Below the pieces are notes generated by a model, which saw nothing but the letters and a program-made list of their open reading frames with translations, did not search any database and was not told the DNA's origin. DNA of 55,613 nt from a virus. Made by a program: the position numbers and the translations under genes. This document shows, piece after piece, positions 55,142 through 55,613 of this stretch. The stretch is taken from the IMG/VR virus record IMGVR_UViG_3300045975_000184, positions 1 through 55,613 of that record. One strand, given 5' to 3'. The number at the start of each line of letters is the position of its first letter. Within the stretch, counting starts at the first letter, position 1.

Positions 55142-55510
55142 TTACACAAATATTCCTTGTAATGATTCTTCTATATGATTAGAAGGATTACAATTTACAC
55201 AAATAAACTTATCATCATTAAATAATTTAATCATTTCCTTTTCTGCAAATTCATTATTACATAATGAACATGTATATAATATTTTTTCTTTCTTATATTC
55301 AATACCAATACTTCCCCGATATTTTTTTAAATATATTGCCCAACATTCTTTACAAATATAATAATGATAATAATATCCTTTTCTATTATCTTTCTGTCTG
55401 TAAAAATCATCTATATCTTTTATTTCAAAACACATATTACATTTTTTTTCACCAGTTTCAAATACAAACTTTTTTCTATATATTCGTGTCCTATAATGAT
55501 AATCCATCAT
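55142..55510 (-). CDS. Zinc-ribbon protein, possibly starting beyond 55510
   Basis: Three or more C-x-x-C pairs (CNMC, CKEC, CSLC, CVNC) and the basic segment KAYLKKYRG-like middle suggest a multi-zinc or HNH-related protein. In-frame codons continue upstream to 55591 and include another CKIC pair, but without ATG, GTG or TTG before the stop at 55592-55594. So the true start may be an unusual codon or there may be a frameshift near the T run at 55573-55578. The palindrome at 55217-55231 is translated as MIKLFND. Confidence 0.55.
   Translation of the reverse strand: MMDYHYRTRIYRKKFVFETGEKKCNMCFEIKDIDDFYRQKDNRKGYYYHYYICKECWAIYLKKYRGSIGIEYKKEKILYTCSLCNNEFAEKEMIKLFNDDKFICVNCNPSNHIEESLQGIFV
55217..55231. 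repeat. P15 palindrome, exact, in gene
   Basis: Translated as IKLFN in the zinc-ribbon protein. Confidence 0.9.
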
Positions 55511-55613
55511 TATTTTTGTACGGCATATTTTACATTGACTTTCTTTTTTAAATGGTTCTATACGAGACGTAAAAAATTCATCTATATATTTTTATGTATT
55601 AAATATTGTAAAT

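Noticed and set aside
1807-55231. Palindrome copies as rho-independent terminators
   Set aside because: The A/T-only arms have almost no loop and could form only a weak stem in RNA. Real GC hairpins lie beside some copies, and copies also lie inside genes.
1-55613. tRNA genes, CRISPR arrays, insertion sequences and attachment sites
   Set aside because: I looked for cloverleaf arms, regular spaced repeats, transposase motifs and integrase motifs and saw none. A covariance-model search would be needed to exclude tRNAs fully.

Overview
This window is part of a tailed, siphovirus-like phage genome of low GC content. Every convincing gene lies on the minus strand, so transcription and translation run from the right end (about 55.6 kb) to the left end (1). 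The genes are tightly packed. Many overlap by 4 to 8 bases at ATGA or TAATG junctions, and most have AGGAG- or AAGGA-type ribosome sites. I saw no tRNA, rRNA, CRISPR array, integrase or insertion sequence. The host is probably Gram-negative: the phage encodes lipoproteins with lipoboxes, several signal-peptide proteins and one protein with a PEP-CTERM/exosortase sorting tail.

Layout in transcription order. 55.6-44.6 kb: a zinc-ribbon protein, a PhoH-like ATPase, then an NlpC/P60 tail-assembly protein, a giant tail-tip protein (gpI-like plus gpJ-like) and a 1922-residue repeat-containing tail fibre. 44.5-43.2 kb: an exported protein and a lipoprotein. 42.8-34.7 kb: replication and recombination (DnaB-type helicase, CHC2/Toprim primase, ssDNA-binding protein, RecA, two PD-(D/E)XK nucleases, an HslV/proteasome-like hydrolase, a DnaQ-like exonuclease). 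34.7-26.6 kb: a DNA methylase, a class II ribonucleotide reductase, an RNA ligase with a tRNA-binding-like domain, a RuvC-like resolvase, a macro-domain protein and ThyX. 26.6-20.6 kb: small envelope proteins, dCTP deaminase, a P-loop kinase and a shortened pyruvate-phosphate-dikinase-like enzyme. 20.6-15.7 kb: two PTP/dual-specificity phosphatase-like proteins and a family A DNA polymerase. 15.7-0 kb: dozens of small accessory genes, including a polynucleotide-kinase-like protein, a SLOG/molybdenum-carrier-like protein, a deoxyribosyltransferase-like protein, the PEP-CTERM protein, a Dam methylase, a second RNA ligase, a second beta-class methylase and a run of three tiny paralogues.

The most striking feature is a 15-bp perfect palindrome, ATTAAAT-W-ATTTAAT. 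I counted 27 exact copies and 10 copies with one mismatch across the window. It commonly sits between the stop codon of one gene and the ribosome site of the next. It also lies inside genes (recA, primase, DNA polymerase, ribonucleotide reductase, RNA ligase, both phosphatases, tail fibre), where the proteins accommodate it as I-K-L-F-N or L-N-(N/Y)-L in two frames. One copy covers the predicted start point of a consensus sigma-70 promoter at 31.3 kb. The pattern resembles a genome-wide operator/'stoperator' or DNA-organising site and is the best candidate here for an undescribed system. Second-rank candidates are the dikinase-like/phosphatase gene cluster, the phage PEP-CTERM protein and the RNA-repair set.

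All functions were assigned by reading motifs in the translated sequence. No database search was run. Positions of the palindromes, promoters and added small genes were read by eye.
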